Source of the DNA: Methylophilus sp. 42
Lineage (GTDB): Bacteria > Pseudomonadota > Gammaproteobacteria > Burkholderiales > Methylophilaceae
Length of the DNA stretch: 64,000 nucleotides
NCBI RefSeq assembly: GCF_000384155.1
Contig: NZ_KB913031.1
Location: forward strand, 2,177,092 to 2,241,091
Reading direction: 5' to 3'
This document shows positions 25,784 through 34,762 of this stretch, piece after piece (within the stretch, counting starts at the first letter, position 1; each line of letters begins with the position of its first letter). The notes beneath the pieces were generated by a model. It saw only the letters and a program-made list of their open reading frames with translations, had not been told where the DNA came from and did no database searches. The translations under genes were made by a program, and so were the position numbers.

Positions 25784-26593
25784 ATGACGACCAATGTAAT
25801 GCAAGACCGTTATGTCCTGATTGAAAACGTCAACATGACGTTTCACACCAAAAAAGGCAGCTTTCAGGCACTGAAAGACATCAACCTGAATATCCGTGAA
25901 GGCGAGTTTATTTCCATCATCGGCCACTCTGGCTGTGGCAAGTCTACGGTACTCAACCTGATTGCCGGGTTGCTGCAACCCAGTGAAGGCTACCTGTTTT
26001 GTGCCGGCCGTGAAATCTCCAAGCCTGGCCCTGAGCGTGCCGTGGTGTTCCAAAACCACTCTCTGCTGCCATGGCTGACCTGTTTTGAAAATGTTTACCT
26101 GGCTGTAGAACGCGTATTTGGCGATAAAGAAGGTCCGGCACAACTGGCTGAGCGCACCCGTGCAGCGCTGGAACTGGTGGGTTTAAGCCACGCCATTGAA
26201 AAACGCCCAAACGAAATCTCTGGCGGCATGAAGCAACGCGTCGGTATTGCGCGCGCTCTGGCCATGGAGCCTAAGGTATTGCTGCTGGATGAGCCCTTCG
26301 GCGCGCTGGATGCCCTCACCCGTGCCGGTTTGCAAGACGAGCTGATGGGCATTATGGCGCGCTCTGGCTGCACTGCCGTAATGGTCACGCACGATGTAGA
26401 CGAAGCCGTGTTGCTGTCAGACCGCATCGTCATGATGACCAACGGCCCGGCAGCGACCATAGGCGAAATCCTGGACGTCGATTTGCCTCGTCCGCGTAAG
26501 CGTCTGGAGCTGGTAGAAGACCCGGCGTATACGCATCTGCGCAGCGAAGTATTGAAGTTTTTGTATGAGCGCCACGCTAAAAAGGCGGCATAG
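25784..26593 (+). CDS. nrtD: nitrate ABC transporter ATPase
   Basis: Cytoplasmic ATPase energising nitrate import. 269 residues from the ATG at 25784 (AGGA upstream); longer readings run into nrtB. Walker A GHSGCGKST at 47-55, Q-loop VVFQNHSLLPWLT, signature EISGGMKQR, Walker B VLLLDEPFGALD and switch THDVDEAV are all intact. It has a single ABC domain without the NrtA-like extension of cyanobacterial NrtC, so a homodimer is likely. Confidence 0.94.
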   Translation: MTTNVMQDRYVLIENVNMTFHTKKGSFQALKDINLNIREGEFISIIGHSGCGKSTVLNLIAGLLQPSEGYLFCAGREISKPGPERAVVFQNHSLLPWLTCFENVYLAVERVFGDKEGPAQLAERTRAALELVGLSHAIEKRPNEISGGMKQRVGIARALAMEPKVLLLDEPFGALDALTRAGLQDELMGIMARSGCTAVMVTHDVDEAVLLSDRIVMMTNGPAATIGEILDVDLPRPRKRLELVEDPAYTHLRSEVLKFLYERHAKKAA

Positions 26594-26601
26594 ATATAAG
26601 T

Positions 26602-26631
26602 AGTGCTGACGGGCGGTCACCCGCCAGCACT
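26602..26631 (+). other. intercistronic stem-loop between nrtD and porin gene
   Basis: AGTGCTG pairs with CAGCACT and CGGG with CCCG around one mismatch and a six-base loop. No T-run follows, so it is more likely an RNA processing/stability element or weak barrier than a terminator. Confidence 0.55.
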
Positions 26632-26680
26632 GCATACCTCATCGAAGTATGGTTACCCCACATAGAAAAAGGAGCAACAC

Positions 26681-28150
26681 ATGAACGCTAACTCACACCC
26701 ACGCTTACGTCAAGTTTCAGTCGCTATTTTACTGGCGGCATTGAGTACACAGGCGATGGCAGAAGAAGAGGCTTTGCCCGAATACACTTTTATGGATGCA
26801 ATTAAAACCGGCAAAAATATGACCAGCTTTAGACTGCGTTATGAGAATGTAGACCAGGATGGCTTGCAACCGCCAACCTTGCCGAATGGCACGGCTAACC
26901 CAACCGCAACGAAAGAACTAAAAGATGCTAATGCCCTGACTTTGCGCAGCCTGATTGGCTGGCAAACTGCGCCTTACCATAACTTCAGCTTCGCGGCGCA
27001 GGTGATCAACGTATCCAAACTGGCAGACAACTATAATGACAGCACCAATAGCATACTGACCAACAGCGTCTCCAACCAGGCCAGGAATATTGAATATGCC
27101 AAAGTAGTGGATCCTGACTACACAGGCGTCAACCAGTTATTTGTCGAATGGACCGGCATTAAAAACACCCGCGTACGTGCCGGCCGCCAGCAAGTGAACC
27201 TGGATAACGTGCGTTTTATTGGTGACATTGCTTTCCGCCAGGTCATGCAAGTGTTTGATGGCGTATCGGTGTTCAACAAAACCATTCCTGATACCGAACT
27301 TTTTGTTGCCCACTTTGAAAGCCTGGAGCAAATCACAGCCAAGCACCGTTCAGATGGCGCACTGGATATCGTGAATGCACGTTACCGTATTTCCCCTACA
27401 GAGTTTCTGGTCGGTTATGCCTATCTGGATGGTTTCCAGGATTTAGGCATGGGCCGTGCCTGGTTTGGTAACGGCACCACAGGCGCAGCGATTGCTGCAG
27501 GCAAAGGTGGCGCAGCTAACCAGACAGCCGATCAAGGCAACAAAATTATCGGCGTACGTCTGGACGGCACCCATCCGTTCACGCCTAACTACCGCGCGCA
27601 CTACACTGCCGAATACGCCAAACAATCCGACTACAGCAATGGCGACTCCCGCATTGATGCGCACTATTACAAAGTGGGTGGCGGCTTTGGTATCGATAAC
27701 TTCAATATGCGACTTGATCAGGAATTGCTGTCCAGCAATAACGGCAAGTATGCCTTCCAGACGCCATTGGGTACTAACCACCTGTTTCAGGGCTGGGTAG
27801 ACAAATTCTTGGCAACGCCGCTTGAAGGTATTAAAGATACCTTTGTTACCGCGACTTACCGCTATGGCGATTTCTTGTTCTTTGCCGACTATCACCTGAT
27901 TGATTCAGATGAAGACTTCCATACTGTCGGTGGTGGCACCAGCAGCAAAGGTTCGCGTTACGGTAAAGAGTGGAATGCTGCCGTGACCTGGAATGTGGAT
28001 AAAAACTGGATGACCAAGCTGGAGTACGGCCGTTTTACTGAAGGTGACCGTTATGCCCTCACCGCCAACGTCCCAGATAGCGTCGCGGGTAACCGTGGCC
28101 GTGTGCGCGACACCGAAAAATTATGGCTGACTGCCATGTATACGTTTTAA
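26681..28150 (+). CDS. outer-membrane porin-like protein of the nitrate operon
   Basis: 489 residues: signal peptide to about residue 27 (STQAMA), then amphipathic beta strands throughout and a C-terminal phenylalanine (AMYTF), the hallmark of outer-membrane barrels. Resembles the alginate-export/OprD-like group (YENVDQDGLQP, FVEWTGIKNTRVRAGRQQVN). AAAAAGGAG precedes the ATG. Its place between the nitrate ABC importer and siroheme/nitrite genes suggests it admits nitrate or nitrite across the outer membrane; this is inference from context. Confidence 0.8.
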   Translation: MNANSHPRLRQVSVAILLAALSTQAMAEEEALPEYTFMDAIKTGKNMTSFRLRYENVDQDGLQPPTLPNGTANPTATKELKDANALTLRSLIGWQTAPYHNFSFAAQVINVSKLADNYNDSTNSILTNSVSNQARNIEYAKVVDPDYTGVNQLFVEWTGIKNTRVRAGRQQVNLDNVRFIGDIAFRQVMQVFDGVSVFNKTIPDTELFVAHFESLEQITAKHRSDGALDIVNARYRISPTEFLVGYAYLDGFQDLGMGRAWFGNGTTGAAIAAGKGGAANQTADQGNKIIGVRLDGTHPFTPNYRAHYTAEYAKQSDYSNGDSRIDAHYYKVGGGFGIDNFNMRLDQELLSSNNGKYAFQTPLGTNHLFQGWVDKFLATPLEGIKDTFVTATYRYGDFLFFADYHLIDSDEDFHTVGGGTSSKGSRYGKEWNAAVTWNVDKNWMTKLEYGRFTEGDRYALTANVPDSVAGNRGRVRDTEKLWLTAMYTF

Positions 28151-28168
28151 CTCGATAAGGAATTGCCT

Positions 28169-28954
28169 ATGACTTCAGCCGCAAAAGTTTATTTAGTCGG
28201 CGCCGGACCCGGCGACCCAGACCTCATTACGCTCAAAGCCGTCAAGGCTTTGCAGCAAGCTGAGGTGGTGCTGGTCGATGACCTGGTCAATCCGGCCCTG
28301 CTCGCGCATTGTCCGCAGGCACGTATCGTGCCGGTGGGTAAACGCGGCGGCTGCAAGTCTACTCCGCAGCACTTTATCAACCGCATGCTGGTTGCCCTGG
28401 CCGAGCAAGGACAAGTGGTCGTTCGCCTGAAAGGCGGCGACCCCTTTGTGTTTGGGCGTGGCGGCGAAGAAATGCTTGCCTTGCGTGCAGCGAATATTCC
28501 TTACGAAATTATCCCAGGCATGACCAGCGGCCTGGGCGCTTGCGCCAGCATGGAAGTACCGGTGACGCACCGTGGTTTCAACCACGGCGTGACCCTGATC
28601 ACCGGCCATACCCAGGACGGCGAACCGCTGCCCTGGCAAGCGCTGGTAGAAACCAATACCACACTGGTGATTTATATGGGCATGCAGCACTTGCCTGAAA
28701 TCACCCGTGGCTTAATCAATGCAGGCATGTCCGCCGACATGCCTTGCATGGTGGTAGAGAACGGCACCCGTCATCACCAACGGGCTGTGACTTCGTCATT
28801 ACAGGCCATTCCCTACCTGGCCCACACCGAAGGCCTGAAAAGCCCGGCGATTATTGTCGTCGGCGAAGTAGTGAAATTAGCAAGAAACAGCCAGCAAGAA
28901 CAAGACTGGCAAGAAAACGTGCAAACCTGGCTCAGCGTAGCCAATGCAGCATAA
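28169..28954 (+). CDS. cobA: uroporphyrinogen-III C-methyltransferase (SUMT)
   Basis: Transfers two methyl groups from SAM to uroporphyrinogen III to make precorrin-2, the first step to siroheme needed by the nitrite reductases. 261 residues with VYLVGAGPGDPDLITLKAVK at the start, KRGG, VVRLKGGDPFVFGRGGEE and GMTSGLGA SAM-site motifs, and a methyltransferase C-terminus. It is the stand-alone SUMT without the CysG dehydrogenase/chelatase half, which must be encoded elsewhere. ATG 28169 follows AAGGA; a TTG at 28163 adds two residues. Only 20 bases separate it from nirB. Confidence 0.94.
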   Translation: MTSAAKVYLVGAGPGDPDLITLKAVKALQQAEVVLVDDLVNPALLAHCPQARIVPVGKRGGCKSTPQHFINRMLVALAEQGQVVVRLKGGDPFVFGRGGEEMLALRAANIPYEIIPGMTSGLGACASMEVPVTHRGFNHGVTLITGHTQDGEPLPWQALVETNTTLVIYMGMQHLPEITRGLINAGMSADMPCMVVENGTRHHQRAVTSSLQAIPYLAHTEGLKSPAIIVVGEVVKLARNSQQEQDWQENVQTWLSVANAA

Positions 28955-28974
28955 CTATAAAAGGAGCGATGTTG

Positions 28975-31401
28975 ATGATAAAACAGAAACTGGTGGTCGT
29001 TGGTAACGGCATGGCCGGCATGCGGGCAGTGGAAGAGCTGCTCAAAATTGCGCCAGACATGTATGACATTACGGTGTTTGGCGATGAGCCTTACCCTAAC
29101 TATAACCGCATCATGCTGTCGCCGGTGCTGGCCAATGAGCAGACCATTGATGACATTATCCTGAATACACGCGAGTGGTATGCGGAAAATGATATAGCTT
29201 TGCACACCAGCGCCCGTATCAACAAGATTGACCGTAAAGCGCGTACGGTCACTGCCGACAATGGCACCACGGTGGCCTATGACCGTTTATTGCTGGCGAC
29301 GGGTTCCAAGCCATTCATTTTGCCGATTCCTGGCGCGGATCTCGACGGTGTGCTGGGCTATCGTGATATCAAAGACACCAATGACATGATTGCCGCGGCC
29401 AAAACGCACAAGCATGCCGTGGTGATCGGTGGTGGCTTGCTGGGCCTGGAAGCGGCAAACGGCCTAAAAGTGCAAGGCATGGACGTCACCGTCGTACATA
29501 AAAACGAGTGGTTACTCGAACGTCAGCTGGACAAAGTTTCTGGCAAGATGCTGCAAAAATCGCTAGAAGCGCGCGGCCTCAACTTTTTACTGCAAAAAAA
29601 TACTGAACAACTGATAGGCAAAGATGGCCGCGTCGTTGCGGTACGCTTTACAGATGGCCAGGAAATCCCGGCTGATTTGGTGGTGATGGCGGTAGGTATC
29701 CGCCCCAACTATGCCCTGGCGGAGTCGGCAGGTATCCATTGCAACCGCGGCATTGTCGTCAATGACACCATGCAAACCTATGACCCACGCGTCTATGCAG
29801 TGGGTGAATGTGTGAGCCACCGTGGCATTGCCTACGGCCTGGTGGCGCCTTTATTTGAAATGGCCAAAGTGTGCGCCACACATTTGGCCAACTTCGGCAT
29901 TGGTCTATACAAAGGCTCGGTCACTTCGACAAAACTGAAAGTGACCGGCATTGATTTGTTTTCGGCCGGTGATTTCATGGGCAGTGACGATGCCGAAGAA
30001 ATTTTGCTGCACGACGCGGTCGGCGGGGTTTACAAAAAACTCGTGATCAAAGATGACACAATCATCGGTGCCGTGCTGTATGGCGATACGACGGATGGGG
30101 CCTGGTATTTCCAGCTGCTGCGCGACAGGAAGCCGATACACGAAATTCGTGATCACCTCATGTTCGGGCAGGACAGTCTGGGCAATACCGGCCACCAGGG
30201 TCAGGACAAAGTCTCCACCATGACCAACGAAATGGAAGTGTGTGGTTGCAACGGTGTCTGTAAAGGTACTATCGTCAAGGCGATCCAGGAAAAAGGCCTG
30301 TTCACCATAGACGACGTCAAGAAACAAACCAAAGCCGGTTCCAGCTGCGGCAGTTGTACCGGTCTGGTCGAACAGATTCTGGCTTCTACGCTGGGTGGTG
30401 GTTATGCACCGCCTTCTACAAGCAAAGCGGTATGCGGATGTACTGACTTTAACCACGAAGAAGTGCGTGATGAAATCCGCAAACATAAATACCTGAGCAT
30501 CCCAAGTGCCATGAAAGGCATGGGCTGGAAAACCCCTAACGGCTGTGCGACTTGCCGTCCGGCAATGAACTACTACCTGATTTCCACCTGGCCACATGAA
30601 GCCAAGGATGATCCGCAATCACGCTTTATTAACGAGCGCGTACACGCCAATATCCAGAAAGACGGCACTTACTCGGTGATTCCGCGAATGTATGGCGGCG
30701 TGACGTCATCAGACCAGTTACGCAAAATTGCCGATGTTGCTGACAAGTACAAGGTGCCGATGGTGAAAGTCACCGGCGGCCAGCGTATTGACTTGCTCGG
30801 TGTAAAAAAAGAAGACCTGACCAATATGTGGGCTGACCTGGATATGCCATCCGGTTACGCTTACGGCAAATCTATCCGTACGGTGAAAACCTGTGTCGGC
30901 TCCGAGTTCTGCCGGTTTGGCACACAAAACTCCACCCAGCTCGGCATCGATATCGAAAAAGCCTTTGACCATATGTGGGCACCGCACAAGGTGAAATTCG
31001 CGGTGTCCGGTTGTCCGCGTAACTGCGCCGAATCAGGTATTAAAGACGTGGGTGTCATTGGCGTCGACTCCGGCTGGGAAATTTATGTCGGTGGTAACGG
31101 CGGCATTAAAACCGAAGTGGCGCATTTCTTGTGCAAGGTCAAAACCGCCGAAGAGGTCATTGAGTACTCGGGAGCGTTTATCCAGATCTACCGCGAAGAA
31201 GCGCGTTATCTGGATCGTACCGTGCACTGGATTGAGCGCGTCGGCCTCGACTATGTGAAAAAACGCATCCTGGAAGATGCCGAAGGCCGCACTGCTGCCT
31301 ACGAGCGCTTGCTGTATGCATTACAAGGGTCTGTTGACCCGTGGGCAGAGCGCGTCAACAAGCGTGATGAACACAAAGAATTCGATACGATTACTGTTTA
31401 A
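28975..31401 (+). CDS. nirB: assimilatory nitrite reductase large subunit (operon A copy)
   Basis: Reduces nitrite to ammonium with six electrons from NAD(P)H through FAD, iron-sulfur and siroheme centres. 808 residues from ATG 28975, eight bases after AAGGAG (ATG 28969 is only two bases away). N-terminal FAD/NAD oxidoreductase (VVVGNGMAGMRAVEEL, GGGLLGLEAANGLK), a BFD-like [2Fe-2S] region (CGCNGVCKG, SSCGSCTGLVEQIL), ferredoxin-like half-domain, then the 4Fe-4S/siroheme site with C640-x5-C646 and C680-x3-C684. Its partner NirD lies three genes downstream rather than adjacent. Confidence 0.95.
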   Translation: MIKQKLVVVGNGMAGMRAVEELLKIAPDMYDITVFGDEPYPNYNRIMLSPVLANEQTIDDIILNTREWYAENDIALHTSARINKIDRKARTVTADNGTTVAYDRLLLATGSKPFILPIPGADLDGVLGYRDIKDTNDMIAAAKTHKHAVVIGGGLLGLEAANGLKVQGMDVTVVHKNEWLLERQLDKVSGKMLQKSLEARGLNFLLQKNTEQLIGKDGRVVAVRFTDGQEIPADLVVMAVGIRPNYALAESAGIHCNRGIVVNDTMQTYDPRVYAVGECVSHRGIAYGLVAPLFEMAKVCATHLANFGIGLYKGSVTSTKLKVTGIDLFSAGDFMGSDDAEEILLHDAVGGVYKKLVIKDDTIIGAVLYGDTTDGAWYFQLLRDRKPIHEIRDHLMFGQDSLGNTGHQGQDKVSTMTNEMEVCGCNGVCKGTIVKAIQEKGLFTIDDVKKQTKAGSSCGSCTGLVEQILASTLGGGYAPPSTSKAVCGCTDFNHEEVRDEIRKHKYLSIPSAMKGMGWKTPNGCATCRPAMNYYLISTWPHEAKDDPQSRFINERVHANIQKDGTYSVIPRMYGGVTSSDQLRKIADVADKYKVPMVKVTGGQRIDLLGVKKEDLTNMWADLDMPSGYAYGKSIRTVKTCVGSEFCRFGTQNSTQLGIDIEKAFDHMWAPHKVKFAVSGCPRNCAESGIKDVGVIGVDSGWEIYVGGNGGIKTEVAHFLCKVKTAEEVIEYSGAFIQIYREEARYLDRTVHWIERVGLDYVKKRILEDAEGRTAAYERLLYALQGSVDPWAERVNKRDEHKEFDTITV

Positions 31402-31450
31402 TTAATATGTGGCGTGCGACAATCGTTAACACACGCCCGGGAGAAACAAC

Positions 31451-32662
31451 ATGCAAAAAAGCTTTTGGGAAGTCGGCCATAAACCGACATTATTTTCAGC
31501 CTTCTTTTATTTTGACCTGAGCTTTATGGTCTGGGTCATGCTGGGGCCATTGGCGGTGCAAATCGCGGCGGACCTGCAGTTAAACCCTGCACAAAAAGGC
31601 CTGATGGTGGCCACACCAGTACTCACCGGCGCTATCCTGCGTATCGTCATGGGCGTACTGGTCGACCAGCTCAAGCCGAAAAAAGCCGGCCTGATTGGCC
31701 AGGTGATTGTGATTGCCGCGCTGCTCACCGCCTGGTTGCATGGCATCCACACTTATCAGCAAGCCTTGCTGCTGGGCATGTTCCTCGGCTTTGCCGGGGC
31801 CGCCTTTGCCGTGGCCTTGCCATTGGCTTCACGCTGGTATCCGCCAGAGCATCAGGGCACGGCTCTGGGCATTGCTGGTGCCGGTAACTCAGGCACGGCC
31901 TTGGCCGCCCTGTTTGCACCAGGCCTCGCCGTGGCATTTGGCTGGAGCAACGTGTTTGGCCTGGCACTGATTCCACTACTGCTCGCGCTGGTCGTGTATT
32001 CCGTGTTTGCTAAAGATGCGCCAGATGCGCCTGCGGCCAAGTCACTGTCACAATACCTGGCGGTGTTAAAAGACAAAGATGCCTGGTGGTTTATGTTTTT
32101 CTACAGCGTGACCTTTGGCGGTTTTGTTGGTATGGCTTCTTCACTGACCATTTACTTCCATGACCAGTATGGCCTGGACCCTGTGCATGCCGGTTACTTT
32201 ACTGCGGCTTGTGTGTTTGCTGGTTCGCTGGTACGTCCATTCGGCGGTTTGCTGGCTGACCGTATCGGTGGCATCCGCTCCTTGAGCACCATGTATGTGT
32301 TGGCTGCCATTTTCCTGTTCATTTTAAGCTTTGGCATGCAAACACAAGCCGCTGGCCTGGCGGTAGTTGTGTTAGCCATGGCATCCTTGGGCATGGGCAA
32401 CGGCGCCGTATTCCAGTTGGTGCCACAGCGTTTCCGCAAGGAAATCGGCGTGATGACTGGCCTGGTTGGCATGGCTGGCGGGGTCGGCGGCTTTTATCTG
32501 GCCTCCAGCCTGGGATATTCTAAACAAATCACAGGCAGCTACCAGATTGGCCTGACCATTTTTGCAGGCCTGGCGATTGTGGCACTGGTTGGACTCTCTA
32601 GCGTGAAAAACCGCTGGCGTACCACCTGGGGTGCCGCCACCGTCACCAGTGCAAAAATTTAA
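31451..32662 (+). CDS. nitrate/nitrite MFS transporter (NarK/NasA family)
   Basis: Inner-membrane nitrate uptake or nitrate/nitrite exchange protein. 403 residues, about 12 membrane helices, with the two glycine-rich nitrate-signature stretches (GIAGAGNSGTALAALFAPG and GMAGGVGGFYLASSLG) and an arginine early in helix 2 region (RIVMGVLVDQLKPKK). GGGAGA precedes the ATG. It gives the operon a second nitrate route beside NrtABD. Direction (uptake versus nitrite export) cannot be read from the sequence. Confidence 0.92.
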   Translation: MQKSFWEVGHKPTLFSAFFYFDLSFMVWVMLGPLAVQIAADLQLNPAQKGLMVATPVLTGAILRIVMGVLVDQLKPKKAGLIGQVIVIAALLTAWLHGIHTYQQALLLGMFLGFAGAAFAVALPLASRWYPPEHQGTALGIAGAGNSGTALAALFAPGLAVAFGWSNVFGLALIPLLLALVVYSVFAKDAPDAPAAKSLSQYLAVLKDKDAWWFMFFYSVTFGGFVGMASSLTIYFHDQYGLDPVHAGYFTAACVFAGSLVRPFGGLLADRIGGIRSLSTMYVLAAIFLFILSFGMQTQAAGLAVVVLAMASLGMGNGAVFQLVPQRFRKEIGVMTGLVGMAGGVGGFYLASSLGYSKQITGSYQIGLTIFAGLAIVALVGLSSVKNRWRTTWGAATVTSAKI

Positions 32663-32694
32663 ACCTATTTGCGCAACCATCCACGGATACCAAG

Positions 32695-34383
32695 ATGAAA
32701 TTGAACTTCAGTGTAGGCGAAAGCAGTGTCACCGGGCCCAGACCTCGTAATGAGGACTATATTGGCCTGGTCACCCCTGCCGACGCCCAACTGGGGATCA
32801 AGGGCGCCTTGCTGGCCGTGGCGGATGGCATCAGTGGTGGCGCCGGTGGCGCTGAAGCGGCTGAAATGACGGTGCGCACACTGTCGGCTGACTACTATGC
32901 CACGCCTGACACCTGGACCATACAGCATGCACTGGACAAGGTGATTCAGGCTGCCAATCGCTGGGTGCTGTCACAGGCGCGCAAGCATAGCCAGATGGCT
33001 GGCATGGCAACCACTTTATCGCTGCTGGTATTGCGCGGGCAGCGCTACGTACTAGCGCATGTCGGTGATACACGTATCTACCGCTTGCGAGAGCAATCGC
33101 TGCAATGCCTGACCACTGATCACGTCTGGGACAGACCGGATATGCGCCACGTGCTCAAGCGTGCAGTGGGGCTGGATGATCAGCTCAGCGTCGATTACGC
33201 CGAAGGCTTGCTGCAAACCGGTGATGTCTATGCCATTGTCAGTGATGGCGTCTGGGCAGCCCTCGGCGATGCCGATATACATAAAGTGTTGATGCTGTAT
33301 CACACACCACAACTGATGGCAGAACACCTGACCAGCCAGGCGCTGGAACAAGGCGGGCAGGACAATGCTTCTGCCGTGGTGGTGCGCATTGACCAGGTCG
33401 GCCAGGATCACCTGACCGATATGCTGGCCGATGCCCTGAGCCTGCCCGTGCCGCGCAAGGTGGCAATTGGCGACCAGCTGGATGGCTTTACCATTACGCA
33501 AATCATCCATGATTCGCGCGTCAGCCTGCTGTACCAGGTCAAAAATGCGGCAGGCCAATTGTTTGTGCTAAAAACACTACAGCCAGCCAGGGCAGACGAT
33601 AAAACCAGCTGCGAAGCCCTGCTCAACGAAGAATGGCTGGCCAAACGCGTGGTATCGCAATGCGTGCCGCAAATCCTGCCACTCACACGTGAACAGCGCA
33701 GTGCGCTGTATTACGTCATGACCTGGCACGAAGGCGCGACGCTGCAGCAACGCCTTGAGGCCGGGCACCACTTCACCATGAATGGCGTTGCCAATATCGG
33801 CCAGGATTTATTACGCGGCCTGAGCATGCTGCACCGTTTGAATATCGTGCACCGCGATATCAAACCAGCCAATATTCATATTGGTAGTGACAAGCGCCTG
33901 CGCATCCTCGACCTGGGTGTGGCACTGAGCAGCACGTTACCGATGCCCGAGCAGATGGAAAATCCCGGCACACCAAGTTTTATGTCGCCTGAACTGTTTG
34001 ATGGCAAAGTCGCTGACCGCCAGGCAGATATTTATGCCGCTGGTGTCACGTTGTATCACTTGCTGACCCGCAAATATCCTTATGGCGAGATCGAGCCATT
34101 CCAGTCACCACGTTTTGGCGAGCCAATCCGCCCTAGCCGCTACCGCCCTGAGATTCCGGCCTGGCTGGAAAACATTATTCTCAAGGCCATTGCCAGAAAA
34201 CCGGCTGACCGCTTTGAGACGGCGGAAGAAATGCTACTGGCGCTGGAACATGGCGAACTGAAACCGATTGTCATCCCGCGCACGCCGCTGATCGCCCGTG
34301 CACGCCTGGTCAAATGGCAATGGCTGGCCGTGATTTCACTGTGTATTAACCTGTTATTGATTTATTTGTTACTGGTCTCTTAA
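32695..34383 (+). CDS. fused PP2C protein phosphatase and Ser/Thr protein kinase
   Basis: One 562-residue protein with opposing activities. N-terminal PP2C domain (about 1-235): metal-site motifs RPRNEDYIG, ADGISGG and late SDGVW and GGQDNASAV. C-terminal Hanks-type kinase (about 255-530): ATP lysine K293, catalytic HRDIKPANI with D388, DLG (D406) in place of the usual DFG, and GTPSFMSPEL activation-segment end. A single C-terminal membrane helix (about 540-560) anchors it to the inner membrane. Lies between narK and nirD inside operon A. Similar kinases occur in the nitrate clusters of pseudomonads; their target is not known to me. All key residues look active. Confidence 0.93.
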   Translation: MKLNFSVGESSVTGPRPRNEDYIGLVTPADAQLGIKGALLAVADGISGGAGGAEAAEMTVRTLSADYYATPDTWTIQHALDKVIQAANRWVLSQARKHSQMAGMATTLSLLVLRGQRYVLAHVGDTRIYRLREQSLQCLTTDHVWDRPDMRHVLKRAVGLDDQLSVDYAEGLLQTGDVYAIVSDGVWAALGDADIHKVLMLYHTPQLMAEHLTSQALEQGGQDNASAVVVRIDQVGQDHLTDMLADALSLPVPRKVAIGDQLDGFTITQIIHDSRVSLLYQVKNAAGQLFVLKTLQPARADDKTSCEALLNEEWLAKRVVSQCVPQILPLTREQRSALYYVMTWHEGATLQQRLEAGHHFTMNGVANIGQDLLRGLSMLHRLNIVHRDIKPANIHIGSDKRLRILDLGVALSSTLPMPEQMENPGTPSFMSPELFDGKVADRQADIYAAGVTLYHLLTRKYPYGEIEPFQSPRFGEPIRPSRYRPEIPAWLENIILKAIARKPADRFETAEEMLLALEHGELKPIVIPRTPLIARARLVKWQWLAVISLCINLLLIYLLLVS

Positions 34384-34429
34384 GCTTTTGCGCTGTGAAA
34401 ACCAGACTCCAATTGGAAAAGAGGAAATA

Positions 34430-34741
34430 ATGAGTTGGACAAAAATTTGCCCGGTTAACGACATTCCTGCATTGGGTGCACGCGTTGTGCGCCATGGCGA
34501 AGTGGATATTGGTGTGTTCCGCACTGAAGATGACCGCGTGTTTGCGCTGAATAACAGCTGCCCACACAAAGGCGGCCCGTTGTCGCAAGGCATCGTCTAT
34601 GGTGACAAAGTCGCCTGCCCATTACATAGCTGGAAAATCAGCCTGGTCGATGGCAAGGCAGAAGAACCTGATGTCGGCCACACCGCCTGCTATGCAGTGA
34701 AAGTAGAAGACGGCGACGTCTATCTGCAATTGAATAAGTAG
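34430..34741 (+). CDS. nirD: nitrite reductase small subunit with intact Rieske centre (operon A copy)
   Basis: Small Rieske-type partner of NirB. 103 residues from ATG 34430, preceded by AAGAGGAA. It keeps both Rieske ligand pairs: C-P-H in NNSCPHKGGPLS and C-x2-H in VACPLHSWKIS, so it should bind a [2Fe-2S] cluster. This differs from the enterobacterial-type NirD encoded at 40585, which lacks them. Located between the kinase gene and the nitrate reductase gene. Confidence 0.92.
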   Translation: MSWTKICPVNDIPALGARVVRHGEVDIGVFRTEDDRVFALNNSCPHKGGPLSQGIVYGDKVACPLHSWKISLVDGKAEEPDVGHTACYAVKVEDGDVYLQLNK

Positions 34742-34762
34742 CTTCAGCAATACAGACAATCT

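Noticed and set aside
29905-30618. A 237-residue minus-strand frame inside nirB
   Set aside because: Long only because of codon bias in nirB; no recognisable domain or start signal.
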